From Bradyrhizobium sp. LTSP885 (GTDB lineage: Bacteria; Pseudomonadota; Alphaproteobacteria; Rhizobiales; Xanthobacteraceae), in NCBI RefSeq assembly GCF_000938305.1, contig NZ_JYMT01000042.1, positions 803,223 to 867,222 on the forward strand: a stretch of 64,000 bases of DNA, read 5' to 3'. Of this stretch, positions 17,615 through 26,514 are shown one piece after another. Both the position numbers and the translations under genes were made by a program. The notes beneath the pieces are model-generated. The model saw only the letters and a program-made list of their open reading frames with translations. It was not told where the DNA came from and made no database searches. Numbering within the stretch: position 1 is the stretch's first letter; every line of letters starts with the position of its first letter.

Positions 17615-18711
17615 GACCGTTGCTCCGTCGGGTCGGCATCGTCGAAAACCGTCACGTAGTCCGTGTCGTGGCCAAAGGCGCGCGGCCCGACATGAGCGAT
17701 GCCTTTCGGCGTGCGCAGAATGGCCGGCGCCGGCAGCGCGATCACGCTGACCCGTTGGCCATAACGCAGGCTCTCTGTGCCGATAGCCTCTCCTGAGACA
17801 CTGTCGAGCAGGCATATCAGATCGGGCGTGGTCACGACCACGCGACCGTCGCGCCAACCGACGGCGTACTCATTCTGGAACGCCACCTCGAACCGGATGC
17901 CACGATCATCATCGATGCCTTCCATACGTGCGGTGCCGCGCAGAAAGCCTTCCGTGGTGCGACGCTGCACGTCGGCGATTTTGCCGCGAAACAGCAGCTT
18001 GCCGTTGGCGGCGGTCAGGATCGCTGCAACCGGGTCTTCGTGCGCGCGGCGCGCGCGGCGAACTTCCCGGCCCAGGGCAATGGCCTGGGTTGTCGTGTAG
18101 AGGATACCGTGGGCCTTTACTTCAGCACCGCTGCGCGGCGCCTTGCAGGTCGCGGCGATCGACCCGACCTCCGTGCATACCTTGCGGCTGATCCTCTCCA
18201 TCCATTTCCAGCTTGCAGCGCGGGCAACGATCACCTCGTTGTCGCGGATGTCGGCAAGCGTCAGCGGAAACATCGGCAAATCGGCGATGGCAAAGCTGGT
18301 CATCTGTGCTTCGGGGTAGGCTCGACCCATGGCGTCGGCGTCAACAACCGGCAGCCCGGTCACGGCGCCCACCAGAAGCGGCTGGAAGGCGTTGCCGCCG
18401 CCAATCTCCACCGACATCACAGCGTCAAAGCGACGACCGAGGTATTCTTCCATCATCCGCACCGGCTTGGCGGCAAAGGCGGGATCGGACAGGCGCTCCT
18501 GTCCTACAAGGGGAGCTCCCATATTGGATACCACCGCGACCAACGCGTCATCGGCGAGGTCGGCGGGATCCATCAAGTTAACCTGTGACCCGTCGGCATA
18601 AAGATTGCACATGTTGAGGTAGGACAGGTATGGAGATCCTCCACCTCCGGTTCCGAGGATCCATGCCCCAGTCGCTAATGGCTCCAACTCGTCGCGTTCG
18701 ATCGGTCTCAT
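17611..18711 (-). CDS. DUF917 family protein (S-methyl-thiohydantoin desulfurase-like)
   Basis: A 366-residue protein of the DUF917 family, whose domain is named after S-methyl-thiohydantoin desulfurase. The N-terminal signature LATGAWILGTGGGGSPYLS is characteristic, and the C-terminal half carries the second conserved region (VTTPDLICLLDS, VIALPAPAILRTPKG). The start is ATG 18711 (MRPIERDELEPLA); longer in-frame starts reach into the divergent gene's upstream region and lack family character. It overlaps the hydantoinase start by four bases. A role in handling a thiohydantoin or hydantoin substrate is inferred from family name and neighbours. It is divergent from the AroM-LuxR gene. Confidence 0.88.
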   Translation of the reverse strand: MRPIERDELEPLATGAWILGTGGGGSPYLSYLNMCNLYADGSQVNLMDPADLADDALVAVVSNMGAPLVGQERLSDPAFAAKPVRMMEEYLGRRFDAVMSVEIGGGNAFQPLLVGAVTGLPVVDADAMGRAYPEAQMTSFAIADLPMFPLTLADIRDNEVIVARAASWKWMERISRKVCTEVGSIAATCKAPRSGAEVKAHGILYTTTQAIALGREVRRARRAHEDPVAAILTAANGKLLFRGKIADVQRRTTEGFLRGTARMEGIDDDRGIRFEVAFQNEYAVGWRDGRVVVTTPDLICLLDSVSGEAIGTESLRYGQRVSVIALPAPAILRTPKGIAHVGPRAFGHDTDYVTVFDDADPTEQRS

Positions 18712-18771
18712 TTGCCCGCCCACATGTCGTTGGGACGATGTTACCGAGGCTCGTGCCGGGCGACCATACGG

Positions 18772-19794
18772 ATGAACCCTTACGGACGCGTCACAGTGGC
18801 TGATCACGGTCATGCACGCCGCATCATTGAGTGCCATGGGCTGCGTCGTTCAAAACCACGGATCGCCTTCGCTACCATTGGCCAGGCACCTCGGACGGAC
18901 GTGGTACCGGATATCCTGGGAATGCTGGATGGCGTGGCCGACTACCAGGAGTTCGGCGCGCTCGACGGATTGACGGCAGCCGAGATCGCATCTCAGACGG
19001 AGCGCGGATCGGAACGGCGGTTGTATACGCGCCTGCGGGACGGCCGCCACATCGAGGCGGACACCGGCTTCGTTGTCGGCCGACTGACGGCGCTGCTGCA
19101 ACGACTGGATGGCCTTGGATTCGATCTGATCGTTCTCCTGACGACAGGCGTGTTCCAGTCGTTCTCGTTGCGCACTCCGCTCGTGCATGGCCAGCGTGCG
19201 GTGGATACATGGATTGACGCCCTGGTCGTTGGCGATTGCCGCATTGGGGTGATCTATCCATTGGCAAAGCAGGCTGAGATCGACGGCCATGGCACACTGA
19301 TCCAGAATGCGCATGCGGTCGCCGCCACCGGCGAAGCCGCCCGGCTAGCCGACGCTGCAGCCCAATTGGGGGCGGCGGATCTCATCCTGATGCACTCGGT
19401 CGGTTACTCCGAGGAGAACGCCCGCTGCATGGCTGTTGCCACGGGCAAACCGGTGGTCACCGCAAGACGCATCATCGTTGGTGCAATGCGACTGCACCTG
19501 TCTGAATTAGGCGCGGCTACCGGCGTCGTGCCGACCGGTTTGCCGAGCGTATCACCTGGAACCAAAGAACTCATCGATCGCTTGCCGCCCCCGTCAGTGC
19601 CTCTGACGCCGCGCGAACGGCAAGTACTGGCCTGCGTGATGGACGGAGAGCCCAACAAGGTCATCGCCCGGCGGCTCGGCATTAGCCATCGTACGGTCGA
19701 AATCCATCGCGGGAGGGTTATGAACAAATTGGAGGCAGGCTCACCGGCCGAGTTGATCCGTCGTGCGCTACTTCTCGGCGCCGCGGACGGCTGA
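18772..19794 (+). CDS. AroM-like domain fused to a LuxR/FixJ-type helix-turn-helix: probable regulator
   Basis: About 340 residues with two parts. Residues about 30-255 match the AroM family (PRIAFATIGQAPRTDVVPDI, EFGALDGLT, LRDGRHIE, FDLIVLLTTG, LILMHSVGYSEE) and align along their length with the AroM encoded just downstream. The last 65 residues are a GerE/LuxR helix-turn-helix (LTPRERQVLACVMDGEPNK, then SHRTVEIHRGRVMNKL) closest in look to FixJ; there is no receiver domain. In the AroM part both candidate catalytic cysteines of the paralogue are replaced (CTG to TTG, HCIGY to HSVGY), which suits a ligand sensor. The start is uncertain: ATG 18772 or GTG 18796. It is divergent from DUF917-hydantoinase and precedes aroM-OPT. 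Confidence 0.85.
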   Translation: MNPYGRVTVADHGHARRIIECHGLRRSKPRIAFATIGQAPRTDVVPDILGMLDGVADYQEFGALDGLTAAEIASQTERGSERRLYTRLRDGRHIEADTGFVVGRLTALLQRLDGLGFDLIVLLTTGVFQSFSLRTPLVHGQRAVDTWIDALVVGDCRIGVIYPLAKQAEIDGHGTLIQNAHAVAATGEAARLADAAAQLGAADLILMHSVGYSEENARCMAVATGKPVVTARRIIVGAMRLHLSELGAATGVVPTGLPSVSPGTKELIDRLPPPSVPLTPRERQVLACVMDGEPNKVIARRLGISHRTVEIHRGRVMNKLEAGSPAELIRRALLLGAADG

Positions 19795-19835
19795 TCGGAA
19801 AAGCCTCGCGATAATCTCGCCCAATCGTCGCACTG

Positions 19836-19857
19836 ATATACGTGACGGCACGTATAT
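19836..19857. promoter_or_regulatory. Perfect 22-bp palindrome, candidate operator of the AroM-LuxR regulator
   Basis: ATATACGTG and CACGTATAT are perfect nine-base inverted repeats around ACGG. The site lies 54 bp before the AroM start, in the only sizeable gap of the plus-strand cluster. Size and symmetry suit a LuxR-type dimer. I found no second copy in the divergent DUF917/AroM-LuxR gap. Confidence 0.6.
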
Positions 19858-19910
19858 AGCTGGCTCAAATCAGCGAATAACGTATCGTGCTGCCAAAAAT
19901 GGAGTCTGCG

Positions 19911-20573
19911 ATGCGGCGAGTTGCCTTTGTCACCATCGGACAATCGCCGCGTAGCGACGTGTTGCCGGATATCATCGAGCAAACACAGACGCAATTCGAG
20001 GTAACCGAGCGCGGAGCACTCGACGGGCTGACCGACAACGCCATTGCCAACCTGGCACCGCAGCCAGGCGAGGAGCGGCTGGTCACTCGCCTGCGGGATG
20101 GGCGGGAGGTGCTGCTCGGCAAGCCGGCAATCGACCGCCGCTTGCATACGATCCTGGCCGAATTGGACCAGGCCGGGTTCGACCTGCTGGTTCTGCTGTG
20201 CACCGGACATTTCACCCCTTTCCACCTGCGCACGCCGTTCATCGAGCCTCAGCACACTGTTGATCACTTCGTTCAGGGCCTCGCCTATGGCGCGGAACGG
20301 ATCGGCATCGTGCTGCCAAATGCGGCACAGATCGACGAATTCCACGGCATTCCCGGCCTTGCGACAAAGGCCGCGGGCGCCTCACCCTATCTTGTCGGGA
20401 ACGAGACCGCCCTGCAGCAAGCCGGTGCGTCGCTGGCCGACACCGATATCATCGTGATGCATTGCATCGGGTATACCGAAGCGATGCGCAAAGTGGTGAA
20501 GCAAGCGGCCAACCGGCCGGTTCTTGTGTCGCGCCTGCTGGTGGCGCATGCGATCGACATCGTGCTGGCATGA
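19911..20573 (+). CDS. AroM family protein (racemase-like, both cysteines present)
   Basis: A 220-residue protein covering the whole AroM family (MRRVAFVTIGQSPRSDVLPDI, ERGALDGLTD, LRDGREV). AroM belongs to the aspartate/glutamate/hydantoin racemase fold. Two cysteines lie at the expected catalytic positions, in LLCTGHF (about residue 99) and MHCIGYTE (about 185), so it could be an active racemase or isomerase; this is inference. The start is ATG 19911, with GGAG six bases upstream; ATGs at 19887 and 19899 lack this. It overlaps the transporter start by four bases (ATGA). The biochemical function of AroM proteins is not established. Confidence 0.88.
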   Translation: MRRVAFVTIGQSPRSDVLPDIIEQTQTQFEVTERGALDGLTDNAIANLAPQPGEERLVTRLRDGREVLLGKPAIDRRLHTILAELDQAGFDLLVLLCTGHFTPFHLRTPFIEPQHTVDHFVQGLAYGAERIGIVLPNAAQIDEFHGIPGLATKAAGASPYLVGNETALQQAGASLADTDIIVMHCIGYTEAMRKVVKQAANRPVLVSRLLVAHAIDIVLA

Positions 20574-22171
20574 CCGAAGGGTCCGAACTTCACCCGAAAC
20601 TGTTCGAGCCGTCGACGTTGATCCTGGTGGTGGTTCTGTCGGTGTTCGGCGCGATCATCGGGCTGCAACTGTTGACGACGCTGGGTGTAACCCCCAACAC
20701 CTCCATGATCGGCGCACTTGTTGCGATCGGTCTGGCCCGCATTCCGCTTGCCCTATTCCAACGTTATCGATCCATTCATATCCAGAACCTGGCGCAGAGC
20801 GCGATATCGGCGGCAACGTTCGGCGCAGCCAACAGTCTGCTGCTGCCAATCGGCATTCCCTTCGTGCTGGGGCGCACCGACCTGATCCTGCCGATGTTTG
20901 CCGGCGTCGCCTGCGCGATGCTGCTGGACGGGTTCCTGCTGTATCGCATGTTCGACAGTAAAGTGTTCCCGGCCGATGGCGCCTGGCCGCCCGGCGTGGC
21001 GGTTGCAGAAGCAATTCGCGCGGGCGACGAGGGTGGTCGCAAGGCTGCGATCCTCGGGTTGGGCGTTGGCCTGGGCGCGGCTGGGTCCTGGTTTGGCGTT
21101 CCGATGTCTGCGTTCGGCATCGCCTTCATCGGCAATGTCTGGGCACTGCTGATGTTCGGTGTCGGGCTGCTGCTGCGGGGCTATTCCAAGGTCCTGTTCT
21201 CCGGCGAGATGTTCCAGTCCGTATTGCCCGGCGCAGACCTGAATGCAGCTTTGGTGCCGCATGGATTTATGATCGGCGCGGGGCTGATGGCGTTGATACA
21301 GGTGGGGGTCGTCATCTTCCGGCGCGATGTCGCCGCCGACACGAATGTTGCCCGCAGCAACAGCGTTGGACGCACCTTGGGTCTCGGCTTCCTCGCCTAC
21401 CTTTGCATCGCCGTCGGAATCGCGCTCGTCGGTGGTCTTGCGAGCGACCTGTCACTCGTGATGCTGATTGCATTTGTGATTTACGCAGCATTCGCGGCGT
21501 TCGTGCATGAGTTGCTGGTCGGATTGGCCGCGATGCATTCGGGATGGTTCCCGGCCTTCGCGATCGCCCTGATCACACTGTTGGTTGGTATACTGATCGG
21601 ATTTCCAATTCCTGCACTGACGCTGCTGGTGGGTTTTTCCGCCGCGACGGGTCCAGCCTTTGCGGATATGGGCTACGATCTAAAGGCTGGTTTCATGCTG
21701 AGAACAGGTCATGGTGCAGCGTTCGAGGCTGACGGGCGCCGCCAGCAACTCTACGCCGCGATGACCGCTTTCGTGGTCGCGATCGTCGTCGTTGGCCTCA
21801 CATGGAAGGGCTATTTCTCGCAGAACATGATCCCGCCGGTGGACAGGGTGTACGCGGCCACCATCAAATCCGGCATCACCGGCCCTGCAGCTACGTCGAT
21901 GATGCTCTGGGCCATACCCGGTGCGTTGCTGCAACTGCTCGGTGGTCAGAAACGCCAGCTTGGCGTCCTGTTTGCCACAGGGCTGTTGATCGCGGCTCCG
22001 TTGGCTGGTTGGGCGGTGCTGCTAGGTATTGCCTTGCGGCAGATTTGGCTTGCAGTCCGCGGAGCGGACGGCCGCTCGGTGATGGAGGTATTTGCCGGTG
22101 GCGTAATCGCGGGAGATGCTCTGTTCTCATTCTTCAATTCGATCGCTACCAATATCTCGCGGCGTCCTTGA
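20570..22171 (+). CDS. OPT/YSL-type membrane transporter
   Basis: A 533-residue polytopic inner-membrane protein with over a dozen hydrophobic segments, resembling the oligopeptide transporter (OPT) family, which imports peptides and metal or amino-acid conjugates. The segment FPADGAWPPGVAVAEAI resembles the conserved OPT proline-glycine motif. The conserved loop GYDLKAGFMLRTGH is also visible. The start codon overlaps the AroM stop (ATGA), so the two are coupled. The likely job is uptake of the compound processed by the neighbouring AroM, DUF917 and hydantoinase proteins. Substrate unknown. Confidence 0.82.
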   Translation: MTEGSELHPKLFEPSTLILVVVLSVFGAIIGLQLLTTLGVTPNTSMIGALVAIGLARIPLALFQRYRSIHIQNLAQSAISAATFGAANSLLLPIGIPFVLGRTDLILPMFAGVACAMLLDGFLLYRMFDSKVFPADGAWPPGVAVAEAIRAGDEGGRKAAILGLGVGLGAAGSWFGVPMSAFGIAFIGNVWALLMFGVGLLLRGYSKVLFSGEMFQSVLPGADLNAALVPHGFMIGAGLMALIQVGVVIFRRDVAADTNVARSNSVGRTLGLGFLAYLCIAVGIALVGGLASDLSLVMLIAFVIYAAFAAFVHELLVGLAAMHSGWFPAFAIALITLLVGILIGFPIPALTLLVGFSAATGPAFADMGYDLKAGFMLRTGHGAAFEADGRRQQLYAAMTAFVVAIVVVGLTWKGYFSQNMIPPVDRVYAATIKSGITGPAATSMMLWAIPGALLQLLGGQKRQLGVLFATGLLIAAPLAGWAVLLGIALRQIWLAVRGADGRSVMEVFAGGVIAGDALFSFFNSIATNISRRP

Positions 22172-22262
22172 ACCGCACGCTAATTTCGGCTCGGGCGACA
22201 GCCAGCTATGGCTCTGCCCGGCCTTGTTGGGCCAGAGCAGATCCGAAAGAGTGTGTAGCGAA

Positions 22263-24578
22263 CTACGCCTTGTCCGGCGAATTCTCGCGCAGGAAGCGTT
22301 CGAGATCTGAAAGCACCGAGTAAGGCAGCGGCAGCGGGTCGCCCTCCACGTCGACCGCAAGATCGAGGCAGCGCCGCAGCATGCGCGCCAATTCCGCGCG
22401 CCGGTAGGGCTTTCTCAGCAGCGGAATGCCGTGCCCGGCGCGTCCCTGCAGCGGCAGCGCGCCGTCGCTGTAACCGGAGGTGAAGAGCACCCGAAGCGTG
22501 GGCCGCCCGGCCATCAGCGTCTCGGCCAGCTGCCGGCCGTTCATGCGTCCGGGCATCACGATATCGGTGAACAGCAGATCGAACGCCACGCCGCGCTCGA
22601 CGATGGCAAGCGCGTCATCGGCATTGGCCGCAACCAGAACCGTGTAGCCGAGGCCCTCAAGCTGTCCCGCGACGTAGTCGCGGATCCTGTCGTCATCCTC
22701 GACGCAGAGGATGGTCTCGCTGCCGCCGCGGACAGGCCGGTCGTGCTGTTCTGCAAGATGCGGCGCGGCGCCGTCGGCCTTGGGCAGGTAGATCCTGAAT
22801 GTCGCGCCATGTCCCTCCTCGCTCAGCACCTCGATCCCGCCGCCGGTTTGCTTGACGAAGCCGAACACCATGCTGAGCCCGAGCCCGGTGCCCTGACCGA
22901 CCTCCTTGGTGGAAAAGAACGGATCGAAGATCTTCTCCAGATGCGATCGCGAAATCCCGACGCCGGTATCGCTCACCTCGATCACGAGATGATCGCCGGC
23001 CCGCTCGACGCCGCACGCCACTGCGTCGGGAATGCCAAGCTGGATGTTGCGAGTCGAAAATGTCAGCGTGCCGCCATCAGGCATCGCGTCGCGCGCGTTG
23101 ATGGCGAGATTGACCAGCGCCGCGCCGAGCTGGCTGCGGTCGACGAATGCCAGCCAGGCATCGCGGCCGAGATCGGTCCTGATCGCGATCTGCGAGCCCA
23201 GCGTCTGCGACAATAGCCGCACCACCTCGCCGACGAGATCGTTGACGTCGGTCTCGGTGGGTTGCAGCGGCTGCTTGCGGGCGAACGCCAACAGGCTCGA
23301 GGTGAGCTGCGCGCCGCGATCGGCGGCGTCGCTGATCAGCTTGGCGATCGAGGCAAGCTGCGGGTCGTCCTTGACGCCGTCGGCGAGGATCTCGATCGTG
23401 CCGGTGATCACGGTCAGCATGTTGTTGAAGTCATGCGCGATGCCGCCGGTCAATTGCCCGACCGACTCCATCTTCTGCGCCTGGATCAACTGCTCCTCGG
23501 CGAGGCGCCGCTGCGTGATGTCCCTGACAAAGGCGTTGATGACGTAACCATCGCCGCGACGCAGCCCGCTGAGCGATACCTCGACGAAGAACTGGTGGCC
23601 GTCCCGATGCAGGGCCGCGGATTCGTACCGCATGCCCATGTCCCCGGCCGCGATTTCCTGCAGGAATCGCGCGATCCGTTGCCGGTGCGCTTCCCGCAGC
23701 TGTTCCGGAAACACCAACTCCACCAGCCGGGTGCCGACGGTCTCGGATCGCGTCCACCCGGTCAGCGCCTCGGCCTGCGGGCTCCAGTCGAGGACGAACC
23801 CGTCCTGATCGGTCTGCACGAACGCATCGAGCGCGGTCTTGACGATGGCCTGCGCCATTTGCTCGCTCTGGACCAGCGCCTGATGCGCCAGCCGCTGCGC
23901 GGTGATGTCATGAAGCACCGTGACCGCGCCGCGAAGGTTGCCGGCCTCGTCGCGCAACGGCCGGGCATTGGCGACCAGGCAGACCTCCGCATCAGGTTGC
24001 CGCAGCTTCACGACCAGCGCGACATCGTCGACATCCTCGCCGCGCAGCGCACGCGCCAGCGGCGTCTCCGGTATCGGCATCACGGTCACGCCATCGGCGT
24101 AATAGCACTGGAACGTGCGGATGCCGGTCAGGCTGTTGAAGCCGGGATCGACGCCGAACATGCACCGCGCCGCGGCGTTGACGATCACCACCGCACCATG
24201 CTGGTCGGCCACCACCACCGGATCGCGGATGCTTTCGACGGTCTTCTCCAGGAAGTTCTGCCTGGTGCCTAGCTGGCCCGACAACCCGGCGAGCGCGGTT
24301 GCGAGGCATGCGATCTCGGGGCCGCCGCCTGAAGGCATCGGCACCGTCTCGCCGCGGGACAGCCCCTCGACTGCCCGCGTCATTCGGGCGAGCGGCCTCG
24401 ACAGCGACCTGCCGATTGTCACGGCAACCACGAGCGCCAGCACCACCGCGACCACGCCTGCGACGAACAGCAGAAGCGGCCAGGAGACGCCATGCACGAC
24501 GCCCAACGCGAGCAGGATCACGACGACGGGGGCCAGCATCCCGAGCGCCAGGCGGCCCGACAAATTCATCCCGACCAA
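22263..24578 (-). CDS. Membrane hybrid sensor histidine kinase with HAMP, two PAS and a receiver domain
   Basis: A 771-residue inner-membrane signal transducer. Two hydrophobic helices (about 10-55) with almost no periplasmic loop are followed by a HAMP domain (SLSRPLARMTRAVEGLSRG), then two PAS domains (about 105-230 and 240-365, each ending in a DIT-type motif). The HisKA domain has its phospho-acceptor in GGIAHDFNN, and the ATPase domain shows N (NLAINARDAMPDG), G1 (VSDTGVGI) and G2 (GTGLGLSMV) boxes. The C-terminal receiver has acceptor Asp in LLFTDIVMPG. No output regulator is adjacent. Convergent with the OPT gene. The signal is unknown. Confidence 0.94.
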   Translation of the reverse strand: MVGMNLSGRLALGMLAPVVVILLALGVVHGVSWPLLLFVAGVVAVVLALVVAVTIGRSLSRPLARMTRAVEGLSRGETVPMPSGGGPEIACLATALAGLSGQLGTRQNFLEKTVESIRDPVVVADQHGAVVIVNAAARCMFGVDPGFNSLTGIRTFQCYYADGVTVMPIPETPLARALRGEDVDDVALVVKLRQPDAEVCLVANARPLRDEAGNLRGAVTVLHDITAQRLAHQALVQSEQMAQAIVKTALDAFVQTDQDGFVLDWSPQAEALTGWTRSETVGTRLVELVFPEQLREAHRQRIARFLQEIAAGDMGMRYESAALHRDGHQFFVEVSLSGLRRGDGYVINAFVRDITQRRLAEEQLIQAQKMESVGQLTGGIAHDFNNMLTVITGTIEILADGVKDDPQLASIAKLISDAADRGAQLTSSLLAFARKQPLQPTETDVNDLVGEVVRLLSQTLGSQIAIRTDLGRDAWLAFVDRSQLGAALVNLAINARDAMPDGGTLTFSTRNIQLGIPDAVACGVERAGDHLVIEVSDTGVGISRSHLEKIFDPFFSTKEVGQGTGLGLSMVFGFVKQTGGGIEVLSEEGHGATFRIYLPKADGAAPHLAEQHDRPVRGGSETILCVEDDDRIRDYVAGQLEGLGYTVLVAANADDALAIVERGVAFDLLFTDIVMPGRMNGRQLAETLMAGRPTLRVLFTSGYSDGALPLQGRAGHGIPLLRKPYRRAELARMLRRCLDLAVDVEGDPLPLPYSVLSDLERFLRENSPDKA

Positions 24579-24890
24579 CTCATCGTTGTCAGCGGCACCG
24601 GAAAGTGGATAGGAGGACAGTATATCGGCGAGGAGCGTCAGCGCCGGGCAATATCCGGCCGCTTACTGTTGCTTAGCCGAGTTCGGCCCGGCGTTCCGCC
24701 AATTTCGCGCCCGTAGAATTACGGAGGGCGCCCCGGGGGACCGATTGATCCGGATCGCGGCATCGGGGAGTGCGAGCCGGATGAGTTGCGCTTGCACCCG
24801 CCGGCGGCCGAAGGCGGCAACGGCGGGCGCATCTGGTGCCTACGACATCTCTCGCGGGCAGCGGAACAATCGATTTTCTCCGCGCGCTTT
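24579..24890. other. Intergenic region upstream of the hybrid kinase
   Basis: About 310 bases. It should contain the kinase promoter. Frames in this stretch have low-complexity arginine/alanine-rich translations typical of shadow frames. I see nothing further. Confidence 0.4.
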
Positions 24891-25127
24891 TCAGCAGATC
24901 ATTGCATTGTCGCCGAAGTCGCAAACGCCGCCGGCCTCGTCATGGGGCGGTGAGGAAAAGACACGCGGCGCCGGAATGCGGGCATTGCCGTAAATCCAGT
25001 TGTCGCTGGAAGCGATGCCTCTCGTCACGTCATGTCGCTTGGCGGTCGCGTTTTCGTGAGCACCGGCAGGCATTGTGAGCAGGCCGCTCGCGATCAATCC
25101 GGCCAGCAAGAACTTGATTGTCGTCAT
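24891..25127 (-). CDS. Small secreted protein of unknown function
   Basis: A 78-residue protein with a Sec signal peptide (MTTIKFLLAGLIASGLLTMPAGA), a polar middle part and a short C-terminus with two cysteines (VCDFGDNAMIC). AGGAG lies eight bases before the ATG at 25127, which supports this start over the long open frame that continues upstream to 25607. No family recognised. Small exported proteins ending in a Cys-containing tail of this kind are common in rhizobia. Confidence 0.6.
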   Translation of the reverse strand: MTTIKFLLAGLIASGLLTMPAGAHENATAKRHDVTRGIASSDNWIYGNARIPAPRVFSSPPHDEAGGVCDFGDNAMIC

Positions 25128-25452
25128 TGGACTTCTCCTGATGGGATGCAACGTGCCAAAGAGGTTTGGCCTCTCTGGCGAGTTCATGAGTTCACATCCC
25201 ATGACGGATCGTCCTGGCGTTTCATTCCAACACCGTTGCGTGAGGTGCGTGGCAGTTCCGTCTGAAGGCTCGGACGTGGTTTTGCCGCAAATCATGCAAG
25301 AGCTGTCCGAGAGGCAAACCAACCTTGGTGGGGCAATCACTGAGTTGCCCGACGGCGCCAGTACGCCGCGCCCCCTCATCTCAAGCACGACTGTCTCTGG
25401 AATACTGGGTCGCCCGGTCGAGCCGGGCGATGACACTACCGCTGCGGCAACC
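25128..25452. other. Intergenic region containing a palindromic repeat
   Basis: A 325-base gap between the amidotransferase gene and the small secreted gene, both on the minus strand. It contains a partial family C repeat (25358-25434). The rest shows no gene or strong signal apart from the ribosome site of the small gene. Confidence 0.5.
25358..25434. repeat. Palindromic repeat, family C, left-truncated copy
   Basis: Shares with 55210-55310 the segments CCAGTACGCCGCG, CTGTCTCTGGAATACTGGGT and the hairpin CGCCCGGTC(G/A)AGCCGGGCG ending GATGAC. The outer left arm GTCATCCCCCGC of the other copy is missing here. Confidence 0.85.
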
Positions 25453-26223
25453 CTACGCCGCCCGTCGCCGCTCGCGCAGCGCGTTGCCGAACGCCTCGAA
25501 CAGCGCGCGGTTGATCGGGTTGCGTTGCGGGTCGTATTCGGCGTGCCACTGCACGCCGAGCGCGAAGGTGGGCGCGTCGGCGATGCGGATCGCCTCGATG
25601 GTGCCATCCTCGGCGATGCCCTCGATCACGACGCGCTTGCCGGGCTCGAGGATGCCCTGCCCGTGCAGCGAATTGACCCGGATGGACTCGCGTCCGAGGA
25701 TGGTTGCGAATGCGCCGCCCGGCGTTAGCGTGACGTCGTGACGATCGGCGAACACGACCGTGGGATCGGGATGGATCTCGCCATTCTCGAGCCGCGGCAT
25801 GCGGTGGTTGATGCGGCCGGGGATCTCGCGGATCTCCGGATGCAGCGAACCGCCGAACGCGACGTTCATCTCCTGCAGGCCGCGGCAGATGCCGAAGATC
25901 GGGACACCGCGCGCGACGCAGGCCTCCGACAGCGCCAGCGCGACATCGTCGCGGTGCAAATCGTAAGGCTCGTGGGCGGCGCAAGGCTCGGTATTGAAGC
26001 GCGTCGGATGCACATTGGCGCGCGCCCCGGTCAGCACCACGCCGTCGACCACGTCGAGCAAGGCGGCGACGTCGGTGATCTCAGGAGTTCCCGCAAACAT
26101 CAGCGGCACTGCACCCGAGATTTCGGCAACAGCGCGAAGGTTGCGCTCTCCGACCATCTGGACCGTGAAACGATTTTCAAGGCGATGGGCGTTTCCGATC
26201 ACGCCGACCACGGGCCGTCTCAT
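25453..26223 (-). CDS. Class I glutamine amidotransferase-like hydrolase (peptidase C26, PuuD type)
   Basis: A 256-residue cytosolic hydrolase of the gamma-glutamyl-GABA hydrolase group, which removes glutamate from gamma-glutamylated amines. The nucleophile elbow is FGICRGLQEMNVAFGG (Cys near 114). The catalytic His and Glu are in GVQWHAEYDP, and VVLTGARANVHP is the oxyanion-side motif (usually TGG in this family). No other putrescine-catabolism gene is nearby, so the exact substrate is open. The start is the ATG giving MRRPVVGVIGN. Confidence 0.9.
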   Translation of the reverse strand: MRRPVVGVIGNAHRLENRFTVQMVGERNLRAVAEISGAVPLMFAGTPEITDVAALLDVVDGVVLTGARANVHPTRFNTEPCAAHEPYDLHRDDVALALSEACVARGVPIFGICRGLQEMNVAFGGSLHPEIREIPGRINHRMPRLENGEIHPDPTVVFADRHDVTLTPGGAFATILGRESIRVNSLHGQGILEPGKRVVIEGIAEDGTIEAIRIADAPTFALGVQWHAEYDPQRNPINRALFEAFGNALRERRRAA

Positions 26224-26514
26224 TATTCAAGTCTCGCGCAATGATTTTCTACGTTTGCCATGTTTCGGAGACGATCATGCCTTCGAGTTCCCGCCGGATC
26301 AACTGTCTATATCTGCACAGCACAACTTGCAGCCCTGCACAAAACCGGGTCCAGCCGGCTCCCTCCCGGCCTTGGCCGGGCCGGCAGCGGCCTCGGCACG
26401 GCCTGCTCGCCCGGTGCAGCAATCCGTCGGCGTCAAACCCAGCCGGTAGCTTGATCCCCGCCGGGTTTTCGCCAAAGACTGCCTTGGACACCGCCGCGAG
26501 AGAGGGAATCACCC

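Noticed and set aside
17615..17857. N-terminal extension of the hydantoinase
   Set aside because: It would overlap the DUF917 gene by more than 240 bp. The family starts with MRRIGIDVGGTN at the ATGA overlap.
24745..24993. Small plus-strand frame before the secreted gene
   Set aside because: No ribosome site, Arg/Ala/Ser-rich translation, overlaps the better supported minus-strand gene.
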